From Vibrio rhodolitus (lineage in GTDB: Bacteria; Pseudomonadota; Gammaproteobacteria; Enterobacterales; Vibrionaceae), in assembly GCF_003350325.1 (NCBI RefSeq), contig NZ_QLYZ01000004.1:235053-299052 (forward strand): DNA of 64,000 nt. Reading direction: 5' to 3'. Position 1 is the stretch's first letter, and each line of letters starts with the position of its first letter. The translations under genes and the position numbers were made by a program. The notes under the pieces are model-generated. The model was not told the origin of the DNA. It worked only from the letters and a program-made list of their open reading frames with translations, and searched no databases. This document shows, in pieces, positions 1 through 7,865 of this stretch.

Positions 1-1
1 A

Positions 2-193
2 GTACTGAACAATTTGTTAGATAAATACGCTGATGAAGGCGTAACAGAGGTTGAAAATATTACGGTACTTAAAGTTGCCCCATTTAATGAAATTGGCAGT
101 ATGGCGGAAATCATTAAGAAAGGCTTCGGTGGCAAACCGCAATATTTAGAGGCGGTTAACGAGTTAGAAGCGGCGATTTATCAAACCGCGTAA
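2..193 (+). CDS. hsdR: Type I restriction enzyme subunit R, C-terminal end (partial)
   Basis: The frame is open from the window edge and encodes 63 residues ending in [19 protein letters not shown]. This resembles the C-terminal domain of EcoEI-type HsdR subunits, the helicase-translocase and nuclease subunit of type I restriction enzymes. The body of the protein lies outside the window. hsdM and hsdS follow on the same strand about 1.3 kb downstream, which supports the call. Only the tail can be judged, so whether the subunit is intact is unknown. Confidence 0.72.
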   Translation, partial: VLNNLLDKYADEGVTEVENITVLKVAPFNEIGSMAEIIKKGFGGKPQYLEAVNELEAAIYQTA

Positions 194-224
194 TCGGTAT
201 TTATCGCCAAACAGTGTTATCTCT

Positions 225-252
225 AAAGACCGCTAATTTAGCGGTCTTTTTT
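225..252. terminator. Bidirectional intrinsic terminator
   Basis: An 11-bp stem, AAAGACCGCTA against TAGCGGTCTTT, with a 3-nt loop and flanking A and T runs. It can end the hsdR transcript from the left and the convergent minus-strand gene, whose stop codon lies inside it. Confidence 0.8.
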
Positions 253-609
253 GTCTTTGTCGAAGACATCTAACTCAGATGATAGCTGCGTGAGTTGAAG
301 AGCTAACCCTTCATCGATACCGCGATGGGGTACATAGGTTGGCAGGATGTTGCCCAAGTTCAGTGCTTGGTAATCTGGATGTTCAGAAAGTATTTGTAAG
401 TATTGGTTTAATCGTTCTTCAGGAGTAGAGTCACGCTGAAGCTGCTTTTTAATGTTTTGACCAAGTTTACGAATATCATCTTTGTCAGTTGCTTTAAAAT
501 CGTTGTTATCATTGAGCTCTTCATAGAGTACATCAGCAAACTGGCGGTGGCTCCAGCCCAATGCGTCCAAAGCATTTTGAATTTGCTTTTGTTTTTTCGC
601 TGTCCCCAT
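238..609 (-). CDS. Conserved small protein of unknown function, 123 aa
   Basis: A soluble, charged protein without signal peptide or membrane segment. The N-terminal part (about residues 10-55, LDALGWSHRQFADVLYEEL then DIRKLGQNIKKQL) reads as helical and vaguely like a helix-turn-helix, but I do not recognise a family. It is convergent with hsdR and shares its terminator. Its place inside a type I restriction locus suggests a passenger or a regulator; this is inference from position only. Confidence 0.6.
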   Translation of the reverse strand: MGTAKKQKQIQNALDALGWSHRQFADVLYEELNDNNDFKATDKDDIRKLGQNIKKQLQRDSTPEERLNQYLQILSEHPDYQALNLGNILPTYVPHRGIDEGLALQLTQLSSELDVFDKDKKDR

Positions 610-687
610 CGGTCCCCAACCCCTTAGTTAATATTACCTTGTCTTAGCGAAGACACATTAATAACGATATTTCTTAAGGATAAAATC

Positions 688-837
688 ATGACTAAATCAA
701 AAGCTCCAATGACACCAGAAGCCGCTGCTCGTATCCAAGGTAATGCTGCAAAACAAAATGGCGGTCAGGTTCCTAAAGGTGATTTCGCAGGTCGTGCGCA
801 GCGCGCTGCTGCTAACAACCAAAAGCAATCAAAATAG
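688..837 (+). CDS. Small SMP-like (seed maturation protein type) protein, 49 aa
   Basis: Starts at an ATG seven bases after a good AAGGA ribosome site. The sequence begins MTKSKAPMTPEAAARIQGNA and continues with a Gly/Gln/Ala-rich basic stretch. The TPEAAARIQ block followed by KQNGG and FAGRAQRAA is what is found in small bacterial proteins annotated with the SMP domain (PF04927 type). They are thought to be disordered, stress-type proteins, but their function is not known. A second tiny gene follows 11 nt later, so the two are probably co-transcribed. Confidence 0.7.
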   Translation: MTKSKAPMTPEAAARIQGNAAKQNGGQVPKGDFAGRAQRAAANNQKQSK

Positions 838-848
838 AAGGAATCATC

Positions 849-929
849 ATGAATAACCAAAACCCAAATTACCCAAGTAAAACCGGTAACCCGTCCGGTC
901 CGGGGCGTGGTAACACACCTAAACGCTAA
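849..929 (+). CDS. Very small Gly/Pro/Asn-rich protein, 26 aa
   Basis: A 26-residue frame starting at an ATG preceded by AAGGA at a proper distance (gaaggaatcatc). The product, MNNQNPNYPSKTGNPSGPGR followed by GNTPKR, is low-complexity, basic and probably unstructured. It follows the SMP-like gene by 11 nt and precedes a terminator-like hairpin by about 10 nt. This compact two-gene unit argues that the frame is real. I do not know a function. Confidence 0.6.
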   Translation: MNNQNPNYPSKTGNPSGPGRGNTPKR

Positions 930-938
930 TATTTAAAA

Positions 939-967
939 GAGAGGTAGCATAATGCTGCCTCTTTTTA
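939..967 (+). terminator. Intrinsic terminator after the two small genes
   Basis: Stem AGAGGTAGCA with TGCTGCCTCT (one G-T wobble), loop TAA, followed by TTTTT. It closes the 688-929 transcript and faces the 3' end of the minus-strand gene at 965. Confidence 0.7.
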
Positions 968-1363
968 TGAGCACCCTCTAGCATGTTGTCTAAAAGTACT
1001 AAAGAACTTAGCTTGATCTGATTTGTAGTCGGAATATGTCACATCGCTTTCTGTTTTTTCTAATGCGCATAAACAAGTTTCCCGCTTACTTTCATACCAA
1101 CTGACCGACACCATGTTTTTGCTAGAATTTACGCATGTATCCACGATGGCATATTCCACTTCTAGTGGGTATCTTTCTTCATCTCGAGCGTTTTCTAATG
1201 CATAAGCACCTACAGCGCCAACCCACAAAGCCGCGCTGGCAGAAACCAGCTTTCGCTTGCTGAATTTATAGCCTTTGAAGTTTTTCTTACAATCAGTACA
1301 AGAGATGTTTTCAGCAAACTCTATTTTGTTGCCTGCCTGGCAATGTGGGCATTCTATTTCCAT
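965..1363 (-). CDS. Zinc-ribbon protein with one hydrophobic segment, 132 aa
   Basis: The N-terminus has a four-cysteine zinc ribbon: CPHC at about residues 5-8 and CTDC at about 22-25. A basic stretch and one hydrophobic segment (about 40-57, ASAALWVGAVGAYAL) follow, then a polar C-terminal domain with further cysteines (CLC). The layout suggests a small membrane-anchored zinc-ribbon protein. No specific family was recognised. It is transcribed away from hsdM and lies between hsdR and hsdM, interrupting the usual compact hsd operon. Confidence 0.6.
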   Translation of the reverse strand: MEIECPHCQAGNKIEFAENISCTDCKKNFKGYKFSKRKLVSASAALWVGAVGAYALENARDEERYPLEVEYAIVDTCVNSSKNMVSVSWYESKRETCLCALEKTESDVTYSDYKSDQAKFFSTFRQHARGCS

Positions 1364-1527
1364 TATCTAGCCATTATTTTTGATTATCGTTGTATGAAGT
1401 TGGTTTAGTATTCGCTTGTGTGATTAAAACATAATCGTTCGTATAATTTAATGCTTGCCACTTAAATTCTTCGATCTAAGTTCTGATATAATCTCGCCAA
1501 ATTTTCAGTTAGCTAAAGTAGTAAACC

Positions 1528-3015
1528 ATGTCGATCAGTTCAGTAATCAAATCTATTCAAGACATCATGCGTAAAGATGCCGGTGTTGATGGTGATGCAC
1601 AACGCCTTGGGCAAATGTCTTGGTTGTTATTTCTTAAAGTGTTTGATGCTCAAGAAGAAGAGCTAGAGCTAGAGCTGGTCGATTACAAAACGCCGATCCC
1701 TGAGCAATATCTATGGCGCAATTGGGCACAAGATGCAGAAGGTATTACTGGCGATGCATTGCTTGAGTTCGTAAACGACGACTTGTTTTATAAACTGAAA
1801 AACCTGACCGCACCAGTGGATCTCAATCCGCGTGGCTATGTGGTGAAAGAAGCGTTTAGCGATGCGTTCAACTACATGAAAAACGGCACATTGCTGCGCC
1901 AAGTGATCAACAAACTCAATGAAATCGACTTCACTGATTCTAATGAACGTCATCTGTTTGGTGATATCTATGAGCAGATCCTAAAAGACCTGCAAAGTGC
2001 AGGTAACGCAGGTGAGTTCTACACTCCGCGTGCAGTCACACGTTTTATCGTTAACCGATTAGACCCGAAACTGGGCGAAGCAATCATGGACCCTGCAACG
2101 GGTACAGGCGGCTTCCTTGCATGCTCATTTGATCACGTTAAAAACAACTACGTGAAAACCGCAGCTGACCATAAAACGCTACAAAAGCAAATTCACGGCG
2201 TGGAGAAGAAACAACTTCCGCACCTGCTTTGTATTACCAATATGATGCTACATGGCATTGAAGTGCCTGTACAAATCAAACACGGCAACACGTTAAACAA
2301 GCCACTTTCAAGTTGGGACAGCAACATTAACGTGATTGCGACCAACCCGCCATTTGGTGGTACCGAAGAAGACGGTATTGAAAAGAACTTCCCTGCAGAG
2401 ATGCAAACCCGTGAAACGGCAGACTTGTTCCTGCAATTGATTATTGAGGTGTTAGACCCTGCCAATGGTCGTGCTGGTGTGGTATTGCCAGATGGCACCT
2501 TGTTTGGTGAGGGCGTCAAAACCAAAATCAAAAAGCTGCTGACTGAAGAATGTAACCTGCACACCATTGTGCGCCTGCCAAACGGCGTGTTTAACCCTTA
2601 CACGGGCATTAAGACCAACATTCTGTTCTTTACTAAAGGTAAGCCTACTAAAGACGTTTGGTTCTACGAGCACCCATATCCAGAGGGCGTGAAGAACTAC
2701 AGCAAAACCAAGCCGATGAAGTTTGAAGAGTTTCAGGCAGAAATCGACTGGTGGGGCAAAGAAGAGGATGGCTTTGTCAGCCGCGTAGAAAACAACCACG
2801 CGTGGAAAGTCTCGATTGATGAGATCATCGCCCGTAACTTCAACCTTGATATTAAAAACCCGTATCAAGGTGAAGTGGTCAGCCATGACCCAGATGAACT
2901 GCTAGCAAGCTACCAAGCGCAACAGCAAGAAATCACCGAGCTGCGCAACCAACTGAAATACATTCTGGGCAATGCCCTCTCTTCATCAGATCAAGCTGCG
3001 GATGAGGTGAAGTAA
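1528..3015 (+). CDS. hsdM: Type I restriction-modification system methyltransferase subunit
   Basis: This 495-residue N6-adenine methyltransferase subunit modifies the target chosen by HsdS and is part of the M2S and R2M2S complexes. The N-terminal helical HsdM_N region (about 1-130) is followed by the SAM-binding motif DPATGTGGF from D188 and the catalytic motif IV NPPF at residues 273-276. Both motifs are intact, so the enzyme should be active. The stop codon overlaps the hsdS start (TAATG), so the two are translationally coupled. The separate position of hsdR, 1.3 kb upstream with small genes between, is unusual. Confidence 0.95.
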   Translation: MSISSVIKSIQDIMRKDAGVDGDAQRLGQMSWLLFLKVFDAQEEELELELVDYKTPIPEQYLWRNWAQDAEGITGDALLEFVNDDLFYKLKNLTAPVDLNPRGYVVKEAFSDAFNYMKNGTLLRQVINKLNEIDFTDSNERHLFGDIYEQILKDLQSAGNAGEFYTPRAVTRFIVNRLDPKLGEAIMDPATGTGGFLACSFDHVKNNYVKTAADHKTLQKQIHGVEKKQLPHLLCITNMMLHGIEVPVQIKHGNTLNKPLSSWDSNINVIATNPPFGGTEEDGIEKNFPAEMQTRETADLFLQLIIEVLDPANGRAGVVLPDGTLFGEGVKTKIKKLLTEECNLHTIVRLPNGVFNPYTGIKTNILFFTKGKPTKDVWFYEHPYPEGVKNYSKTKPMKFEEFQAEIDWWGKEEDGFVSRVENNHAWKVSIDEIIARNFNLDIKNPYQGEVVSHDPDELLASYQAQQQEITELRNQLKYILGNALSSSDQAADEVK

Positions 3016-4787
3016 TGTCTGCAGAACAACTGATCACTGACCATATCGATATCTGGACATCGGCTGTACAGGCGAAATCATCTTCAGGGCGCGGTAGTGG
3101 CAAAAAGCGCGAGCTGTACGGCATTAAGAAATTGCGAGAGCTGATTTTGGAGTTGGCGGTCCGTGGGAAATTGGTGCCGCAAGATCCGAGTGATGAACCT
3201 GCTTCTGTGTTGCTTGAACGAATTGCGGCTGAAAAAGCACGGTTGGTTAAAGAGAAGAAGATCAAGAAGCCGAAGGCGCTGCCCGCCATCGAGGACGAAG
3301 AGAAACCGTTTGAGCTGCCCCAAGGGTGGGAGTGGGTCCGCTTGGGCGTAATTGGCAATATATTCAATGGCAACAGTGTTAGCGCTCGCGTAAAAGAGCA
3401 GAAGTACTCTGGTGGCGTTGGGTTGCCATTCATTGCTACTAAAGACGTTGGATACGGCTTTCAAGAACTTGACTATAAAAATGGGATTCACATTCCTGTC
3501 GGGGAGCCCAAGTTTAAGATTGCCAGAAAAAATGCTGTGCTCGTTTGCGCCGAAGGTGGAAGTGCAGGAAAAAAGTGTGGCATCGCAACTGAGGATATAT
3601 GTTTTGGCAACAAGCTTTTTGCCAATGAGCTTTATGGCGGAGTGTCGCCGAAGTTCATTTTATCGAACTATCTGGCCCCCTATTTCTATGCTCAGTTTTC
3701 TGAGTCTATGACAGGGATCATTGGGGGTATTTCAGCGTTAAAGTTTAATGAGCTTTTAGTTCCAATACCGCCTCTTCAGGAGCAAAACCGCATTGTCACC
3801 AAAGTCGACAAGCTAATGGCATTGTGCGACCAACTGGAACAGCAAACCGAAGCCAGCATTGATGCCCATCAGGTATTGGTAGAAACGCTGCTGGCAACGC
3901 TCGCCAACAGCCAAGACTCCACCGAACTGATGGCAAACTGGGCACGCATCAGCGAACACTTCGATACCCTGTTCACCACAGAGCAAAGCATCGACCTGCT
4001 AAAGCAAACCATCCTGCAACTGGCAGTAATGGGTAAGCTGGTACCGCAAGACCCAAATGATGAACCTGCGGCAAAACTGCTCGAACGTATCTCGGAAGAA
4101 AAAGCGCAGTTGGTGAAAGAGAAGAAGATCAAGAAGCAAAAAGCATTGCCACCGATTGCTGAGGATGAAAAGCCGTTTGAACTGCCTAGTGGGTGGGAGT
4201 GGGCTCGAGTTTTTGACGTTTCTTTGTTGAGTGAGTATGGCAGTTCACAGAAGACCGTGGCTGAATTACCAGACGGAGTTCCTGTTTTAAAAATGGGTGA
4301 TATTCAGGCTGGTAAAGTAATTCTGGGAGAGCACCAAGTCGTTTCTGCACAAATCGAAGATTTGCCAAATCTATATCTAAAGTTCGGTGACGTTCTATAT
4401 AACCGTACGAACAGTGCCGAACTCGTAGGTAAAACAGGTATCTTTGAAGGAGAAGATGATGTTTATACATTTGCATCTTATCTAATTCGAATCCGTTGTA
4501 GCTTCAATAACGTGATGCCTGATTATTTGAATTTGTGTATGAACACACCGCTATTCAGAAAAACCCAGATAGATCCGCATATCAAGCAACAGTGTGGACA
4601 AGCGAATGTAAACGGCACGCTAATGAAGAGCATGCTCGTATCAGTGCCACCAGTTAGAGAACAGGCGAGATTGATGGCAAAAACCAAAGAGTTACTCTCA
4701 TTTTGCGACCAACTAAAACAATGCCTCCGCGACAGCCAACAAACCCAGCTTCAGCTTACTGATGCTGTTGTTGATCAGGTGCTGTAA
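3015..4787 (+). CDS. hsdS: Type I restriction-modification system specificity subunit
   Basis: A 590-residue DNA-recognition subunit with two target-recognition domains (about residues 110-260 and 395-560). Each TRD is preceded by an almost duplicated block of about 60 residues containing GKLVPQDP, LLERI, VKEKKIKK and PFELP(Q/S)GWEW. These blocks flank the conserved helices that hold the two TRDs at a fixed distance, so the subunit recognises a bipartite site. The TRDs themselves are not similar to each other, so the two half-sites should differ. Overlaps hsdM by one base. Full length for the family. Confidence 0.93.
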   Translation: MSAEQLITDHIDIWTSAVQAKSSSGRGSGKKRELYGIKKLRELILELAVRGKLVPQDPSDEPASVLLERIAAEKARLVKEKKIKKPKALPAIEDEEKPFELPQGWEWVRLGVIGNIFNGNSVSARVKEQKYSGGVGLPFIATKDVGYGFQELDYKNGIHIPVGEPKFKIARKNAVLVCAEGGSAGKKCGIATEDICFGNKLFANELYGGVSPKFILSNYLAPYFYAQFSESMTGIIGGISALKFNELLVPIPPLQEQNRIVTKVDKLMALCDQLEQQTEASIDAHQVLVETLLATLANSQDSTELMANWARISEHFDTLFTTEQSIDLLKQTILQLAVMGKLVPQDPNDEPAAKLLERISEEKAQLVKEKKIKKQKALPPIAEDEKPFELPSGWEWARVFDVSLLSEYGSSQKTVAELPDGVPVLKMGDIQAGKVILGEHQVVSAQIEDLPNLYLKFGDVLYNRTNSAELVGKTGIFEGEDDVYTFASYLIRIRCSFNNVMPDYLNLCMNTPLFRKTQIDPHIKQQCGQANVNGTLMKSMLVSVPPVREQARLMAKTKELLSFCDQLKQCLRDSQQTQLQLTDAVVDQVL

Positions 4788-4808
4788 TACTTCTCTCTAT
4801 TTCTAAAC

Positions 4809-4830
4809 ATCGCAGCCACAAGGCTGCGAT
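4809..4830 (+). terminator. Hairpin after hsdS (possible terminator or attenuator)
   Basis: Perfect 9-bp stem ATCGCAGCC with GGCTGCGAT around the loop ACAA, 21 bases after the hsdS stop. It is followed by TTGTT rather than a long T run, so it may be a weak terminator. It reaches the most upstream possible start of the next gene. Confidence 0.5.
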
Positions 4831-4835
4831 TGTTA

Positions 4836-5459
4836 ATGACATTGAACATGAATCAATTAACGAAATTATTAGCTTCACTAGAACAGCAGAAAGTTACGCT
4901 AAATATTCGTGGGTTGCTGTATAACAAAGTCGATAAAACTCCAAAAAATACATACATTTTTACCCATTCAGATTCGTTAGATAGGCTCGAAGCCCAACTG
5001 AGTTTTCTCGATAAACTTTTCCAAGACGACCGTCTTTTCGACCCAAGTAGCAAAAATGTCAGGAACAATTCATATCAATCGAACATAAATTTTATTGGGC
5101 GTTTAGCCAGCAAGTCTAAAATAAATATAGTGACCAACTCTGCAATCACGACTATTCAGACAAAACACAAATTGAGTATCGAGGAAGCGACGGAAATGGA
5201 AGCTCTGTTGTGCCAAATGCGACCGATGAACTTTCGAACAAGCAAGCAATTATCAAATTACATTGTTCAACATAAGCTAGGGAATAAATACCCAACTATT
5301 TCTGGTATAGCCCGAATGACAAATGGGTATGACGAATGGAATTTTGATGGTGGTTTTCCACCAGAAATCTATAAGATTATATGTCGAGAGTTGCAACTAT
5401 CTAACCAAGGAACAAATAGTTGGATTGTTGGCTTTTCGTCATTCGGGTCTATGAAGTAA
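4836..5459 (+). CDS. Protein of unknown function in the restriction/CAST cargo, about 207 aa
   Basis: No family recognised. The N-terminal half is mixed (QQKVTLNIRGLLYNKV). The C-terminal third has a conserved-looking pattern, NFRTSKQLSNYIV, GNKYPTISGIARM, and WNFDGGFPPEIYKIICRELQ, ending with NQGTNSWIVGFSSF. No signal peptide or membrane helix. The frame extends to a TTG at 4830, but ATGs at 4836 and 4848 are likelier and none has a clear ribosome site. It stands between hsdS and a nuclease gene on the same strand, so a role with one of them is possible but unproven. Confidence 0.6.
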   Translation: MTLNMNQLTKLLASLEQQKVTLNIRGLLYNKVDKTPKNTYIFTHSDSLDRLEAQLSFLDKLFQDDRLFDPSSKNVRNNSYQSNINFIGRLASKSKINIVTNSAITTIQTKHKLSIEEATEMEALLCQMRPMNFRTSKQLSNYIVQHKLGNKYPTISGIARMTNGYDEWNFDGGFPPEIYKIICRELQLSNQGTNSWIVGFSSFGSMK

Positions 5460-5484
5460 TTTTATTTTTCAGTGTTGGACAACA

Positions 5485-6477
5485 ATGAGCCTCTATAACA
5501 TATCAAACAAAAACCTAATCGCTTTAGCTCAAACTAATTTTGCCGCCGAAGGGCTGCAAGAGCGTCAGGATCTGCAAGAAGCGCTTAAAGGCTGCATCGA
5601 AGCCATTGCCCCAGACTGCCTCGTGATCTCTGAAGAGTTTTCCGACTGGGAAGACAGCCGCAGACGTATCGACTTACTAGCCATTGACCGCAACGCTAAC
5701 TTGGTAGTGATTGAGCTGAAACGCGATGAAATCGGTGCACACATGGAGCTTCAAGCGCTTCGCTATGCTGCGATGATTTCCACGATGACGTTTGATAAAG
5801 CCTGTGAGTACTTTGAGCGTTACATCGCTAAAGAGGGGCTAGAAATCAATGCCCGCGAAACCATTCTAGAGTTTGTCGACTTAGATGAAAGCAGTTTGGA
5901 TGACTTTGGGAACGACGTCCGTATCGTGCTTGCCTCCGCTGATTTTGGTAAAGAATTGACCACATCCGTCCTTTGGCTTCGCGACAAGGGCATTGATATC
6001 AGTTGTGTTCGTCTTACACCATATCGCTACAAAGACGATGTGTTAATTAACGCAGAGCAGATCATCCCTGTACCAGAGGTTGAAGCGTATCAAGTCAAAT
6101 TCCGCGAGAAGCAGGCAGAGCAACGCACCAGTAAAAAGGGGCAGCGCGATTACTCGAAATATCGATTTAATGGCCAAGTTTATAACAAGCGTAACTTGGC
6201 ATTGGCTGTTTTGACACATTGGATTGAACAAGAAAATCCTCAAAGCCTATCTGTCATCAAGGATGCGTTAAAAGACTATAACTTGCCTCGTGCCGTTGCT
6301 TTGTTTGAGGAAATCGCTGACAAGCATATGAGCCGTTACCATTCGTCGGAATGTGACTTAATCACTTTGGCTTCTGGTGAGCTTATTGCCATTTCAAACC
6401 AGTGGGGTGACAACATTCCAAGGCTGTTAGATGCGGTGAAAGCGTATGGTATTGAAGCAGAGAAACTTGAGAATTGA
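5485..6477 (+). CDS. NucS-like PD-(D/E)XK nuclease-domain protein (DUF91 type), 330 aa
   Basis: The N-terminal domain carries a PD-(D/E)XK nuclease core: RRIDLLAIDRNANLVVIELK gives D63, E77 and K79, followed by Q90 on the next helix. This fits the EndoNucS/DUF91-like group of nucleases, which act on branched or mismatched DNA in other organisms. The C-terminal third (after about residue 205) is a separate helical region with KYRFNGQVYNKRNLALAVL. No membrane segments. It sits 25 nt after the unknown gene and before the terminator that precedes the tniQ operon. A role in DNA defence or element maintenance is inference. Confidence 0.75.
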   Translation: MSLYNISNKNLIALAQTNFAAEGLQERQDLQEALKGCIEAIAPDCLVISEEFSDWEDSRRRIDLLAIDRNANLVVIELKRDEIGAHMELQALRYAAMISTMTFDKACEYFERYIAKEGLEINARETILEFVDLDESSLDDFGNDVRIVLASADFGKELTTSVLWLRDKGIDISCVRLTPYRYKDDVLINAEQIIPVPEVEAYQVKFREKQAEQRTSKKGQRDYSKYRFNGQVYNKRNLALAVLTHWIEQENPQSLSVIKDALKDYNLPRAVALFEEIADKHMSRYHSSECDLITLASGELIAISNQWGDNIPRLLDAVKAYGIEAEKLEN

Positions 6478-6481
6478 TATT

Positions 6482-6514
6482 AATTAGGGGCTGAGATAAC
6501 CCCTAATTTTTTGT
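6482..6514 (+). terminator. Intrinsic terminator
   Basis: Stem AATTAGGGG with CCCCTAATT, loop CTGAGATAA, then TTTTTT. It insulates the restriction/nuclease block from the tniQ-cas operon. Confidence 0.85.
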
Positions 6515-6594
6515 GTTCTGAGTAGGAATTTTACGCTGTGAAGTCTCATTTCACGAATTAGTTGTTTCTTCTAATGGCAATAAAATCAAACTAC

Positions 6595-6633
6595 ACCATA
6601 CTAAAACTTAGATTATCTAAGTTTTAGTATGGT
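6595..6633. promoter_or_regulatory. Perfect 39-bp palindrome in front of tniQ (probable operator)
   Basis: The left arm ACCATACTAAAACTTAGAT is followed by one central T and its exact 19-nt reverse complement. The palindrome ends 5 nt before the tniQ GTG. There is no T run, so it is not a terminator. A perfect odd-length dyad is typical of a repressor operator. I-F3 elements are known to use a Xre-family regulator on the tniQ-cas promoter, so this is the obvious candidate site. No xre gene is visible in the window. If transcribed, it would form a 19-bp RNA hairpin at the translation start. Confidence 0.75.
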
Positions 6634-6638
6634 GATAT

Positions 6639-7850
6639 GTGAATACGGACATTCAGTTATACCCAGATGAATCGCTCGAGAGCTTTTTGCTGCGAATATC
6701 GCAGGAGCAGGGCTACGAGCGATTTTCTCATTTCGCTGAAGACATCTGGTTTAACACTATGGATCAGCATGAAGCGATTGCTGGAGCTTTTCCCTTAGAG
6801 CTTAATCGCATCAATATTTATCACGCGCAAACGACCAGTCAAATGCGAGTACGCATTCTCATTCACCTCGAAAACCAGCTAAAGCTCAATAACTTTGGTG
6901 TGCTGCGGCTTGCTCTTACCCATTCGAAATCTCAGTTCTCTCCTGATTTCAAAGCGGTGCATCGTTTTGGTGTGGACTACCCCTTTGCTTTTCTGAGAAA
7001 ACGCTTCACGCCTGTTTGCCCTTTGTGCTTGGTTGAAGATCCTTATATCCGCCAGCATTGGCACTTTATTCCGCACCAAGCTTGTGAGCTGCATGGCTGC
7101 AAGCTTATTCATCGCTGTCCAGAATGCGATGCCTTACTGGAATACCAATCAACAGAGAACACAACTCGGTGTGAGTGTGGTTTTAACTTACTTAAGTCAT
7201 CGACGGAGCCCGCGCCAGAGTCAGAGCTATTAATCGCTCGCTGGCTTTCTGGGGAGAATTTAGAGATGGTTGGCTTAATGAGTAAAGTGATGACCATCTC
7301 TGAGCGATATGGCTTGTTGCTTTGGTACGTTAATCGCTATGGGGAACTGGAAGACATCAGCTTTGATGCCTTTGTTGAATACTGCGCAGCGTGGCCGAAA
7401 TCACTGCATCAAGATTTGGATTCGCTTACCCAAAAAGCAGAATGGATTCGGATTAAGCCATGGAAGCAGGTGTTTTTCTCAGAGGCTTTTGGGCCGCTTT
7501 TCAAAGAGTGTCGCAACCTCCCAAGTCGACAGTTGAATAAGAACAACGTGCTCGTTGAAGTATTACATTACTTCACTCGGTTAGTGGCTGATAACCCGTC
7601 ATCAGCGAAAGGCAATATTGCAGATGTTCTGCTTAGCCCATTAGAAGCATCGACGTTACTTTCTTGCACTACCGATGAAGTGTATCGGCTCTATGAGTTT
7701 GGTGAAATCAAAGCGGCTATCCGGCCCAAAATGCACACTAAAATCGCTAGCCATGAATCTGCATTTACGTTGAGAAGTGTGGTGGAGACGAAGCTGACGC
7801 GAATGTGCTCAGAAAGCGATGGTCTGAATGTTTATCTTCCACAGTGGTGA
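6639..7850 (+). CDS. tniQ: TniQ transposition targeting protein of a type I-F3 CAST
   Basis: TniQ joins the Cascade effector at the guide-selected target and recruits TnsC and the TnsAB transposase. At 403 aa it has the length of CAST TniQ proteins. It opens with a TniQ N-terminal region containing the typical ESLESFLLRIS, and has a zinc-finger domain with C127-PLC-130, HQACELHGC, HRCPEC and CECGF (about residues 127-180). The C-terminal part is helical and HTH-like. The start is GTG at 6639; there is no clear ribosome site because the 39-bp palindrome occupies that position. First gene of the tniQ-cas8/5-cas7-cas6 operon. Confidence 0.92.
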   Translation: MNTDIQLYPDESLESFLLRISQEQGYERFSHFAEDIWFNTMDQHEAIAGAFPLELNRINIYHAQTTSQMRVRILIHLENQLKLNNFGVLRLALTHSKSQFSPDFKAVHRFGVDYPFAFLRKRFTPVCPLCLVEDPYIRQHWHFIPHQACELHGCKLIHRCPECDALLEYQSTENTTRCECGFNLLKSSTEPAPESELLIARWLSGENLEMVGLMSKVMTISERYGLLLWYVNRYGELEDISFDAFVEYCAAWPKSLHQDLDSLTQKAEWIRIKPWKQVFFSEAFGPLFKECRNLPSRQLNKNNVLVEVLHYFTRLVADNPSSAKGNIADVLLSPLEASTLLSCTTDEVYRLYEFGEIKAAIRPKMHTKIASHESAFTLRSVVETKLTRMCSESDGLNVYLPQW

Positions 7851-7865
7851 TTCGGAGCAGTGATA

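Noticed and set aside
2193..2886. Minus-strand frames of 124 and 144 codons inside hsdM
   Set aside because: Shadows of a well-supported methyltransferase gene, with no ribosome sites.
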